NCBI GenBank assembly: GCA_002403995.1
Contig: DHIV01000076.1
Location: 1-6,177, forward strand
DNA length: 6,177 bases
Direction of reading: 5' to 3'
DNA from: Gallionella sp. UBA4737
GTDB lineage: Bacteria; Pseudomonadota; Gammaproteobacteria; Burkholderiales; Gallionellaceae
A program made the position numbers and the translations under genes. The first letter of the stretch is position 1. Each line of letters begins with the position of its first letter. Of the stretch, positions 1 through 6,177 are shown one piece after another. Below the pieces are notes generated by a model that made no database searches, was not told the DNA's origin, and saw nothing but the letters and a program-made list of their open reading frames with translations.

Positions 1-1030
<1,030 letters not shown>

Positions 1031-1111
1031 GGTTGTTCTGTTGTGCGGTTTGGGAAAGTCGCAAGCTTAACCGATGGGGGGAGGCTTGGGGAAGGTGGAC
1101 ATCGGTAGGAG

Positions 1112-1130
1112 CGGGCCATGCGGGTGCCCG
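1112..1130. repeat. REP-type hairpin following GTAG
   Basis: CGGGC at 1112-1116 pairs with GCCCG at 1126-1130 around a 9-base loop, just after the GTAG tetranucleotide at 1105-1108. This is the layout expected of one REP unit, although the stem is short. Confidence 0.5.
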
Positions 1131-1147
1131 GACACAAGATTTTCGTA

Positions 1148-1170
1148 CCCGCGAACAGTTTGATCGCGGG
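1148..1170. repeat. Hairpin inside the REP-like element
   Basis: CCCGCGA (1148-1154) is the exact reverse complement of TCGCGGG (1164-1170), with a 9-base loop. It lies between the two ends of the larger element. Neither strand shows a T-run directly after it, so it does not look like an intrinsic terminator. Confidence 0.6.
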
Positions 1171-1195
1171 CAGCACCCGCAAGGAGTACGCCGTG

Positions 1196-1222
1196 GTTGT
1201 AAGGGGCTGAAGCCCCAACAAC
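1196..1222. repeat. Two-part hairpin inside the REP-like element
   Basis: GGGGC (1203-1207) pairs with GCCCC (1212-1216) around a 4-base loop. After a small internal bulge, GTTGT (1196-1200) pairs with ACAAC (1218-1222). Read on the minus strand it lies about 45 bases after the stop codon of the PDZ-repeat gene and could serve as a 3' end stabiliser or weak terminator. No U-tract follows on that strand, so an intrinsic terminator is not supported. Confidence 0.55.
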
Positions 1223-1267
1223 ACACGCAGGGCCCGCTCCTGCAGGTTTCAACTGTTTTTTTTCAGG

Positions 1268-3733
1268 TCAGTTAGTGTCCAGGAGTATGCCCCACTGGGT
1301 CTTATAGTTGATGCTGTTGTTCTTGCCGCCCTGCGAATAAACGTCGTTGCCACCGCCGGTGTCAAACAGAAAACCGAAACTGCCCACTTCGCGCGAAGGC
1401 TCGAAATTGCCGCGACCCTGACCGAGATTTTTCAAATAATATTCGTCGTCGCCGCCGTTGTCCGAAAGCACGCCGATGCCATTGTCGTTCCCTGCGCCTT
1501 GGGCGATAACGCCGGCGCTATAGCGGTCGTTGCCGCCGTTGTCCAGCAGAAACCCGATGCCGAAGTCATGGCCGCATCCCTGCGCAACGCCGAAATCCGC
1601 GAGGTAAATGTCGTCGCCCTCGCCGTCGATCAGGATGCCGGCAGATGAATGTATGCCCGCTCCCTGCGAGTAGCGTCCTGAAATATAACGGTCGTTGCCC
1701 TTGCGGTCGTCGAGGATGCCCAGCGCGTACCAGTAGCTGGATCCCTGCGCGAAATAATCGGCCACATAAGTATCGTTCCCCTCGGCCTCGGCGATCACGC
1801 CGATCCCGCCTGAAGCACCGACGATGGATTCCTCCGGGCGAACGCCGAAACCGAACCCTTGCGACAAGGATTGGTAGGCTTTGCCGGGATCACGAAAATC
1901 CTCGATCAAGCCTCCTGCATAATAATTGTCGTTACCCGCAGCCTCGACTATGGCCCCGAATCCCTTGGTGTCCCCGGTCCCCTGAGCAAAATAGTTGCCG
2001 AAATAAGTATCGTCGCCGCCACCTTCAGCCAGAAACCCGACGCCGAAACTTCCTGCACCCTGAGCAACGGCAACAGCGGTGTACTGATCGCTGCCGGCCA
2101 GATCTGCCAGGATTCCAACGCCTAGAATTCCGGTACCCTGGGAAAAGTTCCTGGCCGTGTAGTGGTCATCGCCTTCGAGATCAATCAGAAATCCTCCGCC
2201 CAGCAACCCTGCGCCCTGGGCAAAATCTTCCGTAGAGGTATAGGTATCATTGCCGGACAAATCGATGACGACAGAAAACGGGTTAAGCCGCGTGCTGCCG
2301 CCGGCATGATTGAAATATTTATCGTTGCCCCCGAGGTCGATGATCAGCGCGGCATCCCCGGTATAGGTGTTGTCTTTCGTCCCGCCGATCAACACCCGGC
2401 CTGCCGGGGTATCGATGACCGTCAGGTTTTCTTTTTTTCGCACGATCCAGCCGTGCGGATAATGACCAAGTCGCGGGGGTTTCTTGCTCAGTGCCGCAAG
2501 CATGTCCAGATCCAGCGCCCGCGCAATTTCTGCAGAGGCGTTCAATAATCGGGGCATATCCAGTTTCAGTACGAGCTGGTAAAACCGGTTCAAACGGGTT
2601 TCGTCCTCCCGTTTTTCTGCTTCGGTTTTTTCCGTCCCGGGGGAGTCCTTGTTTCCTTCAAGAAGTCTTGGCTCGGCTGAATACAGGAAATCGATTTCTT
2701 CTGCGTCGAGCACAGACAAAACTGCGGCACGTTCTGAATTGGCGTGCTGGATGGCTTTGACCAGGCGTTCGATATATCCGGCCATGTCGGTGGGCGGCTT
2801 GCCGGCTTTCTGATCCGCCGGAGTAGGGGTCATGTCCAGTTCGTCCATGGCTACCTGGACCAGCGTCGCGAGATCATGGTGTGTCGTGTTGAAAGCCCCA
2901 TGCAGCCGGTTTGTTATCTTTCGCGCCACCACGGGTAATTCCAGCGGGTTGTACATTACATAATTCACTTCTTGCAGGCGAAAGGGGTTGTAATCGTTCC
3001 CGCGGACCAGCGGGCTGATCACCTGGCCTGCCTGGTTGCGGAACTCCTGGAGGAGCCGCGCAAACTCGTCCGTCAGTCCCCCTTTTCCCAATACGCTAGC
3101 CAGCAAAGAGGGTTCATCAGCGGGCTGCCTTTTTCCAGGGTCTGGCTGTGCCTTTAATACCGGTGCGGCTCGCGGGTAAGGCTTGATCATCACTTCCAGT
3201 TCAATGACTGATTCTCCACGCAGAACACGGAGCTTCACCTTTTCGCCGGAATGTTTCTTGGAAATCGTTGTGCGGAAGGCGAGCATCGTCTTGTCGTTCT
3301 TGTCCTCGATGGGTTGACCGTCAACACCGACTATCAGGTCACCTTCTTGCAGCCCGGAGGCTTCCGCCCCCGAGCCCGGCATAACCCTGGATACCCCGAT
3401 GGCTTGCAGAACATGATCTGTACCCGGCTCTTTCGGTGGCTTGGCCGGGAATGCCATGGCGATGCCCAGCCAGCCATTTTCTTCCGCGTCTTTCCGCGAG
3501 GTGTGCAGCGCGTTCCAATCCGAAGCAGTCCCAAACAACCGGTCAACACGCGACGTGTCGGCATTGACCTCGGCACCGTACCCTTTCATGTCCTTGCCCT
3601 CGAACTTGTAAGTCTGGTCTATTTCCTTCGGGCGTTCCAAGGCTTCCGCCCTCGCGGAACCGATATGGCCGACGGCGATTATCCCGAACAGCATCCGGCA
3701 GAAGATTTGATGTTTGACCTTTATCAGAATCAT
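1268..3733 (-). CDS. Exported PDZ-domain protein with C-terminal G-N/D-D-x-Y repeat beta-solenoid
   Basis: I do not recognise a named family for the whole 821-residue protein. Residues 1-29 read as a Sec signal peptide: basic start, hydrophobic core MLFGIIAVGHIG, then SARA before a probable cut at 29/30. Residues about 87-186 form an HtrA-type PDZ domain: NGWLGIAM, then SGLQEGDLIVGVDGQPI, then a strand-rich end around VKLRVLRG. Residues about 200-425 are mostly helical and charged, with no catalytic motif that I can see. From about 440 to the stop run about twelve units centred on G-[N/D/S]-D-x-Y, most followed by [A/S]-Q-G-x-G and spaced 26-28 residues apart. The regular strand-turn pattern suggests a right-handed beta-solenoid with Asp-rich turns, perhaps Ca-binding. 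It is not a protease by sequence: no Ser-His-Asp core precedes the PDZ. The start at 3733 lacks a good Shine-Dalgarno (AGAGAG is 13 bases upstream); Met14 would still leave the hydrophobic core. It lies 40 bases after the SMR-like gene on the same strand. Likely periplasmic or surface-located; function unknown. Confidence 0.9.
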   Translation of the reverse strand: MILIKVKHQIFCRMLFGIIAVGHIGSARAEALERPKEIDQTYKFEGKDMKGYGAEVNADTSRVDRLFGTASDWNALHTSRKDAEENGWLGIAMAFPAKPPKEPGTDHVLQAIGVSRVMPGSGAEASGLQEGDLIVGVDGQPIEDKNDKTMLAFRTTISKKHSGEKVKLRVLRGESVIELEVMIKPYPRAAPVLKAQPDPGKRQPADEPSLLASVLGKGGLTDEFARLLQEFRNQAGQVISPLVRGNDYNPFRLQEVNYVMYNPLELPVVARKITNRLHGAFNTTHHDLATLVQVAMDELDMTPTPADQKAGKPPTDMAGYIERLVKAIQHANSERAAVLSVLDAEEIDFLYSAEPRLLEGNKDSPGTEKTEAEKREDETRLNRFYQLVLKLDMPRLLNASAEIARALDLDMLAALSKKPPRLGHYPHGWIVRKKENLTVIDTPAGRVLIGGTKDNTYTGDAALIIDLGGNDKYFNHAGGSTRLNPFSVVIDLSGNDTYTSTEDFAQGAGLLGGGFLIDLEGDDHYTARNFSQGTGILGVGILADLAGSDQYTAVAVAQGAGSFGVGFLAEGGGDDTYFGNYFAQGTGDTKGFGAIVEAAGNDNYYAGGLIEDFRDPGKAYQSLSQGFGFGVRPEESIVGASGGIGVIAEAEGNDTYVADYFAQGSSYWYALGILDDRKGNDRYISGRYSQGAGIHSSAGILIDGEGDDIYLADFGVAQGCGHDFGIGFLLDNGGNDRYSAGVIAQGAGNDNGIGVLSDNGGDDEYYLKNLGQGRGNFEPSREVGSFGFLFDTGGGNDVYSQGGKNNSINYKTQWGILLDTN
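1271..2347 (-). repeat. Coding tandem repeats: twelve G-N/D-D-x-Y units of about 27 residues
   Basis: This covers residues 463-821 of the PDZ-repeat protein. The repeat aspartates of the GNDxY core fall at residues 471, 496, 523, 549, 575, 602, 654, 681, 708, 736, 763 and 797, giving spacings of mostly 26-28, one of 52 and one of 34. A typical unit reads G-x-G-x-L-x-D, two residues, G-N-D-x-Y, five or so residues, then A-Q-G-x-G. The last residues, WGILLDTN, match the first half of a unit, so the gene stops inside a turn. Units 10 and 11 share 18 of 19 bases in their cores (1445-1463 against 1526-1544) at exactly 81 bases, one repeat length. The motif differs from the RTX nonapeptide GGxGxDxLx. 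Confidence 0.88.
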
Positions 3734-3773
3734 TTTTCAGTAGCGCTCTCTATTGCCGCGCCTGGCGCAGCCG
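3734..3773. other. Short spacer between the SMR-like gene and the PDZ-repeat gene
   Basis: These 40 bases separate the SMR-like stop from the PDZ-repeat start on the same strand. They contain a very tight inverted repeat (GCGCC, one base, GGCGC) but no T-run after it on the minus strand, so no intrinsic terminator is supported and read-through transcription is plausible. No clear promoter is visible. Confidence 0.55.
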
Positions 3774-4115
3774 CTAGGATTTTACCGCCACTACTATGCC
3801 TATCATGATCAATGCCACACCCACGAAGTACTGTGGCTGGAATCGCTCGCCAAACATAAGATGACTGCCCAGCGGAACGAGGACAAATGCCAGTGCCATC
3901 AACGGATATACGCGCCCCAGTTCGACTTTTTGCAGCACCCAGACCCAGGCTATCGTGGTGATGCCATACAACACCATTGCGGCAAAGAGCGTTGCTGCCG
4001 TTTCGAGCGCGAAAAAGCTGCCGGTCCTGGCAAGCGAAGTCGCGCTGAGTTTGAACAGTATCTGGCCTATCGCCATGCCGAGCACACACAATACAGCGAC
4101 AATCAGGGCATTCAT
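3774..4115 (-). CDS. Small multidrug resistance/EamA-like membrane protein, ArnE-type putative lipid-linked sugar flippase subunit
   Basis: This is a 113-residue hydrophobic protein with four predicted membrane helices, at about 4-24, 37-58, 69-88 and 95-111. The family marks are GQILFKLSA in the first helix, WVWVLQKVELGRVYPLMAL in the loop and third helix, and LGSHLMFGERF before the fourth; these resemble ArnE/ArnF, the inner-membrane pair that flips aminoarabinose-phospho-undecaprenol in the lipid A modification pathway. The EmrE Glu14 equivalent is not evident, so drug/proton exchange is less likely. A start at 4196 is possible in frame, but ATG 4115 is preferred: it gives a clean first helix, has GAAGGA 9 bases upstream (4125-4130), and overlaps the methyltransferase stop by 4 bases (ATGA), which suggests translational coupling. 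Beside a polyprenyl-sugar type glycosyltransferase, a role in moving a lipid-linked sugar across the inner membrane is a reasonable inference. The substrate is unknown. Confidence 0.82.
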   Translation of the reverse strand: MNALIVAVLCVLGMAIGQILFKLSATSLARTGSFFALETAATLFAAMVLYGITTIAWVWVLQKVELGRVYPLMALAFVLVPLGSHLMFGERFQPQYFVGVALIMIGIVVAVKS

Positions 4116-4819
4116 AAATTGCCATCCTTCCTGACAACGACATGACAAACAAAGAATAGATTCAGATCGATCGAGGGGATGGCAAACGGCCACCACGACT
4201 CGGTGCGCTCAGGGAAGTAATGCCGCAACATCGCAACCAGGTTGTTGCACGGATTCACATGTTCCCTGGCCATGACGTAATCGTAAGCGATGCCTTGTGC
4301 GATGGCATTCTTCCTTGGCCCGAAATGCCTGCCCAGCCGCCAGGCGATTCCCGGATCGGTCGGGATGAGTATGGAGATCACTCCGCCATTCCTGACCACG
4401 CGCCGCCATTCTTTAAGCGCGAGGTGCGGCTGATAGATATGCTCAAGCACATGAGTTGCGATCAAGCGGTCAAAACTGTTGTTCGCGTATCTCAATCCTT
4501 CGCCGCTGTGCGTTTCATATTGCAACTTTTCCCCGAACCGGCCATGCAATTTGCGCCTGGCAACCTCGAGCGTTTTCTCATTCGGATCGGTCAGCACATA
4601 CTGATCAAAGCCATGCCTGACAAAACCCAGGTGTTCGCCTGTCCCTGCGCCGATTTCCAAAACCTTTGCAAAGTGATCGCTTTCCTTGAACGGCTTTTCC
4701 AAGAGGCGATGGCCCGCGCGCATCACGGCCGACTGCAAGGAACCCGCATAATTGGCCTCGTCATAAACACCCGCGAATCTGGCGCGGTAGTCCAGCCAGG
4801 CCTGGTCTTCATTTTCCAT
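4112..4819 (-). CDS. Class I SAM-dependent methyltransferase
   Basis: A 235-residue cytoplasmic Rossmann-fold methyltransferase. Motif I is VLEIGAGTGEH (53-63), the SAM glycine loop. The acidic residue after strand 2 is Asp78 in LTDPNEKTLEVARRKL. Residues NSFDRLIATHVLEHIYQP (114-131) form the strand 4 region, with the VLEH motif common in Methyltransf_11 proteins, followed by LKEWRRVVRNGGVISILIPTD (strand 5). The C-terminal part (AREHVNPCNNL, and hydrophobic LNLFFVCHVVV near the end) probably shapes the acceptor site. I chose ATG 4819 because TGAGGA (4825-4830) sits 5 bases upstream. A longer form from TTG 4849 would overlap the glycosyltransferase stop but has no ribosome binding site. Its neighbours suggest a sugar or lipid-linked glycan substrate; the sequence alone does not prove it, and quinone or other small-molecule targets remain possible. 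Confidence 0.9.
   Translation of the reverse strand: MENEDQAWLDYRARFAGVYDEANYAGSLQSAVMRAGHRLLEKPFKESDHFAKVLEIGAGTGEHLGFVRHGFDQYVLTDPNEKTLEVARRKLHGRFGEKLQYETHSGEGLRYANNSFDRLIATHVLEHIYQPHLALKEWRRVVRNGGVISILIPTDPGIAWRLGRHFGPRKNAIAQGIAYDYVMAREHVNPCNNLVAMLRHYFPERTESWWPFAIPSIDLNLFFVCHVVVRKDGNL
4116..4130 (-). promoter_or_regulatory. Ribosome binding site for the SMR-like gene, inside the methyltransferase 3' end
   Basis: GAAGGA (4130-4125 on the minus strand) lies 9 bases before ATG 4115. It is embedded in the last codons of the methyltransferase, and the stop and start share the bases ATGA, so ribosomes finishing the first gene can restart on the second. Confidence 0.65.
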
Positions 4820-4830
4820 CTGATTCCTCA
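4820..4830 (-). promoter_or_regulatory. Ribosome binding site that decides the methyltransferase start
   Basis: On the minus strand TGAGGA (4830-4825) is followed by 5 bases and then ATG at 4819. This is the best Shine-Dalgarno in the cassette and favours this ATG over the upstream TTG at 4849. Confidence 0.75.
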
Positions 4831-4845
4831 AGGTGAGCGGCTGAT

Positions 4846-5805
4846 TCAAGTTCGGAGCATTTTATGCAGCGGCCTGCTGGGCACATTGGCAATGTCATAT
4901 CCGAGGAAGGCCAATATCATCTGGGTTCCCAACAGGACCGGCAGGGCGGCCAGCATGACCGTGCCGGCCGGTGTGGTTATGCCCTCCCGTATCGAATTTG
5001 TCCAATGGTAGAGTCCGAAAATGCCGCCTGAAACAAACAGCAGCACACCCATCGGAAGTTCTATGGATGCAAGCGACATATCCCGCAAATAATAGTTATA
5101 AAAAATCCGTTTGAAAAAATTGCGGACATGCTTGAAAAAAAACACGCCGGCGACTTTCGCTATGTTCAGGTTGCTCACTTCATCGCCATACCGGGCATCC
5201 ATGGGTACGTCGACCACGACTGCGCGCAGCGTGCCCAGCCTGAACAACATGTCGGTTTCGAAAAAATAACCGCGGCTTATTTTCTCAAAAGGCAAATGCC
5301 GCGCCACATTGGCGTGGATCGCGGTATAGCCATTGGTGGGATCGAACAGATGCCAGTATCCGGACGAAAGTTTGGTCATGAAGGAAAGCACCGCATTGCC
5401 AAAGATTCGGGCCTTGGGCATGGCTCGAATTTCCTCAAGGTCAAAGAAGCGGTTTCCTTTGGTGTAATCTGCTTCCCCCGCGACGATGGGCGCAATGAAG
5501 ACGGGGATCAAACCGGGGTCCATTTGCCCGTCACCATCCACCTTTACGATCACGTCCGCACCCGCCTCGATCGCGGCGCGGTAACCTGTCATCACTGCTC
5601 CGCCAACGCCCTGGTTTTGCGGGTGGCGCAAGACGACCACCCGGGCATCGGTGCAATTCTTCGCGATCAGATCCCCGCTGCCATCCGGGCAGCAGTCATC
5701 CACCGCGAAGATGGCCGAGACTTCCATGCCTATGTTTGCGATCACCTCCAGAACGTGGCCGGTAACGCGGTAGCAGGGAATGACCACGGCGATTTTTTGG
5801 TTCAT
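4846..5805 (-). CDS. Family 2 glycosyltransferase, polyprenyl-phosphate sugar synthase (GtrB/DPM-like) architecture
   Basis: Of 319 residues, the first 235 or so form a GT-A fold and the last 70 hold two membrane helices (about 250-267 and 279-302). Motifs: VVIPCYR (7-13) at the first strand; AVDDCCPDGSGD (34-45) with the nucleotide-binding Asp pair; HPQNQGVGGAVMTGYRAAI (61-79), typical of this family; VKVDGDGQMDP (87-97), holding the metal-binding D-x-D (Asp90, Asp92); then DPTNGYTAI (155-163) and SRGYFFETDMLFRL (177-190), the acceptor-side region. Known enzymes with this layout move a sugar from a nucleotide donor to undecaprenyl or dolichyl phosphate at the inner membrane face. The donor sugar cannot be read. 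ATG 5805 is chosen because it gives the complete first strand, although no clear Shine-Dalgarno precedes it. It is 61 bases after the DUF2142-like gene and 26 bases before the methyltransferase ATG, consistent with one operon. Confidence 0.92.
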   Translation of the reverse strand: MNQKIAVVIPCYRVTGHVLEVIANIGMEVSAIFAVDDCCPDGSGDLIAKNCTDARVVVLRHPQNQGVGGAVMTGYRAAIEAGADVIVKVDGDGQMDPGLIPVFIAPIVAGEADYTKGNRFFDLEEIRAMPKARIFGNAVLSFMTKLSSGYWHLFDPTNGYTAIHANVARHLPFEKISRGYFFETDMLFRLGTLRAVVVDVPMDARYGDEVSNLNIAKVAGVFFFKHVRNFFKRIFYNYYLRDMSLASIELPMGVLLFVSGGIFGLYHWTNSIREGITTPAGTVMLAALPVLLGTQMILAFLGYDIANVPSRPLHKMLRT

Positions 5806-5866
5806 GTTGTTTTTGACGACTGAGTCATAAAGTCCCTTGACCTGGCTTTGCGCGCCGCAACGATTT
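5806..5866. other. Short spacer between the DUF2142-like gene and the glycosyltransferase gene
   Basis: These 61 bases carry no gene. Near the glycosyltransferase start there is a small imperfect palindrome, TGACTCAGTCGTCA on the minus strand (TGAC and GTCA arms). I see no intrinsic terminator and no convincing promoter or Shine-Dalgarno. Confidence 0.45.
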
Positions 5867-6177
5867 TCAAATGAAGTACCTGTTGATCAGCAATTGCGGC
5901 ATGCACCAGATCGTGGCAACTGCCTGTGCAGCCAGCAGCGCAAATATGAGTTTTCGCCTGATTCCGCGCGATGCCCCGATTGTACCGGTTAAGGAATAAC
6001 TTGCCAGCAGGACAGGCACCAGAAAATATCGCCCCTGCACCCCGCGCATGATCTCGACAGGTATTGGGTTCGCAGTAATCAGTATCGCAAAGAAGATCAG
6101 AAACACAGATGTGCCGGCAATGATCAGCAATACTTTTCGATGCGGGTCCATCTTGCCCGGCGATACAGAACAGATGC
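5867..6177 (-). CDS. C-terminal end of a DUF2142-type multi-pass membrane protein, cut by window edge
   Basis: The frame is open to the window edge, giving 102 residues and a TGA at 5869-5867. An internal ATG at 6151 is probably not the start: the codons before it stay open and the fragment has no N-terminal features of its own. It shows three hydrophobic segments, near VLLIIAGTSVFLIFFAILI, FLVPVLLASYSLTG and LIFALLAAQAVATIW. The stretch IEIMRGVQGRYFLVPVLLA matches the GVQGRYF-x-P signature that I associate with the end of DUF2142 proteins, large inner-membrane proteins often found in polysaccharide or cell-surface glycan loci. Many such proteins are thought to be GT-C-like glycosyltransferases using lipid-linked donors; that is a family-level inference here, because the catalytic N-terminal part lies outside the window. 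It ends 61 bases before the glycosyltransferase, consistent with a shared operon. Confidence 0.72.
   Translation of the reverse strand, partial: ICSVSPGKMDPHRKVLLIIAGTSVFLIFFAILITANPIPVEIMRGVQGRYFLVPVLLASYSLTGTIGASRGIRRKLIFALLAAQAVATIWCMPQLLINRYFI

Larger units (their letters stand above)
1105..1243. repeat. REP/BIME-like palindromic element with terminal inverted repeats
   Basis: The two ends are inverted copies: 1107-1126 matches the reverse complement of 1222-1241 at 18 of 20 positions, with an uninterrupted 11-base core (AGGAGCGGGCC). The left copy starts with GTAG (1105-1108) directly before a G+C-rich imperfect palindrome, the hallmark of REP sequences; on the opposite strand the right copy starts with GCAG. 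Between the ends sit two further hairpins (1148-1170 and 1196-1222) and a second inverted pair, GCGGGTGC (1120-1127) with GCACCCGC (1173-1180). Paired inverted REPs around a short spacer are called BIMEs and are usually mobilised in trans by RAYT (Y1-type) transposases; none is encoded here. I saw no clear target-site duplication. A MITE is the alternative reading. It could act as an mRNA 3' stabiliser for the PDZ-repeat gene. Confidence 0.72.
1031..1267. other. Intergenic region between the PDZ-repeat gene and ettA
   Basis: This 237-base gap holds the ettA leader and 3' flank of the PDZ-repeat gene. Most of it (about 1105-1243) is a REP/BIME-like palindromic element listed separately. The remaining 1031-1104 is the untranslated stretch next to ettA; it includes a G-rich run at 1076-1080 and a 7-base inverted repeat (1070-1076 with 1100-1106). 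A run of eight T on the plus strand (1256-1263) lies just past the ettA-distal end of the element. I found no convincing sigma-70 promoter for ettA and no small gene with a start and ribosome binding site. Confidence 0.7.

Noticed and set aside
1203..1263. Intrinsic terminator made of the GGGGC/GCCCC hairpin and the T-run
   Set aside because: The eight T (1256-1263) lie 40 bases beyond the hairpin and on the plus strand, where no gene ends; on the minus strand they are A.
1271..2347. RTX (hemolysin-type) calcium-binding repeats
   Set aside because: The Asp-rich repeated units recall RTX, but the period is about 27 residues, not 9, and the GGxGxDxLx pattern is absent.
1271..2347. CRISPR-like periodic repeat at DNA level
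   Set aside because: Periodicity follows the codons of a continuous reading frame, and the units are too diverged and irregular in spacing for an array.
1645..2548. Plus-strand open frames opposite the repeat region
   Set aside because: They are mirror products of the repeated GGC/GAC codons of the real minus-strand gene and show no domain or ribosome binding site.
1268..3733. DegP/HtrA-type serine protease
   Set aside because: A PDZ domain is present, but no trypsin-like domain with a GNSGG motif precedes it.
4220..5823. Long plus-strand open frames (4220-5011 and 5128-5823)
   Set aside because: They are antisense to the methyltransferase and glycosyltransferase, both of which have intact family motifs on the minus strand.
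5867..6151. A complete 94-residue small membrane protein starting at 6151
   Set aside because: The frame stays open upstream to the window edge and the fragment matches the end of a large DUF2142-type protein.

Overview
The window looks like chromosomal DNA of a Gram-negative proteobacterium, most likely a betaproteobacterium. The evidence is an EttA that closely matches the gammaproteobacterial sequence as I remember it, a GTAG-headed REP-like palindrome in an intergenic gap, an exported PDZ protein with a Sec signal, and a lipid-carrier glycosylation type of gene set. The exact lineage cannot be read from the sequence. All six recognisable genes lie on the minus strand, so transcription runs from high to low coordinates. 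I found no RNA genes, CRISPR array, transposase or phage gene.

Layout in order of transcription: (1) 6177-5867, the C-terminal end of a multi-pass membrane protein of DUF2142 type, cut by the window edge. (2) 5805-4846, a family 2 glycosyltransferase with a cytoplasmic GT-A domain and two C-terminal membrane segments, of the polyprenyl-phosphate sugar synthase (GtrB/DPM-like) architecture. (3) 4819-4112, a class I SAM-dependent methyltransferase. (4) 4115-3774, a four-helix SMR/EamA-type small membrane protein resembling ArnE, overlapping the methyltransferase by 4 bases. (5) 3733-1268, an 821-residue exported protein with a signal peptide, a PDZ domain, a helical middle and a C-terminal half built from about twelve G-N/D-D-x-Y repeats of about 27 residues. 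(6) A 237-base gap (1031-1267) with a REP/BIME-like inverted repeat. (7) 1030-1, the N-terminal 343 residues of the ABC-F translation factor EttA, cut by the window edge.

Genes 1 to 4 are tightly packed and look like one operon. A lipid-linked sugar synthase, a small flippase-like protein and a large membrane protein together resemble a three-component Gtr-type glycosylation system, with a methyltransferase added. The PDZ-repeat gene starts only 40 bases after gene 4 and has no obvious terminator before it, so it may be cotranscribed. Whether it functions with the glycosylation genes is open. ettA is a conserved housekeeping gene and is probably a separate transcription unit.

The least familiar item is the PDZ plus G-N/D-D-x-Y repeat protein. 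It looks like a secreted or periplasmic beta-solenoid of a type I cannot name.
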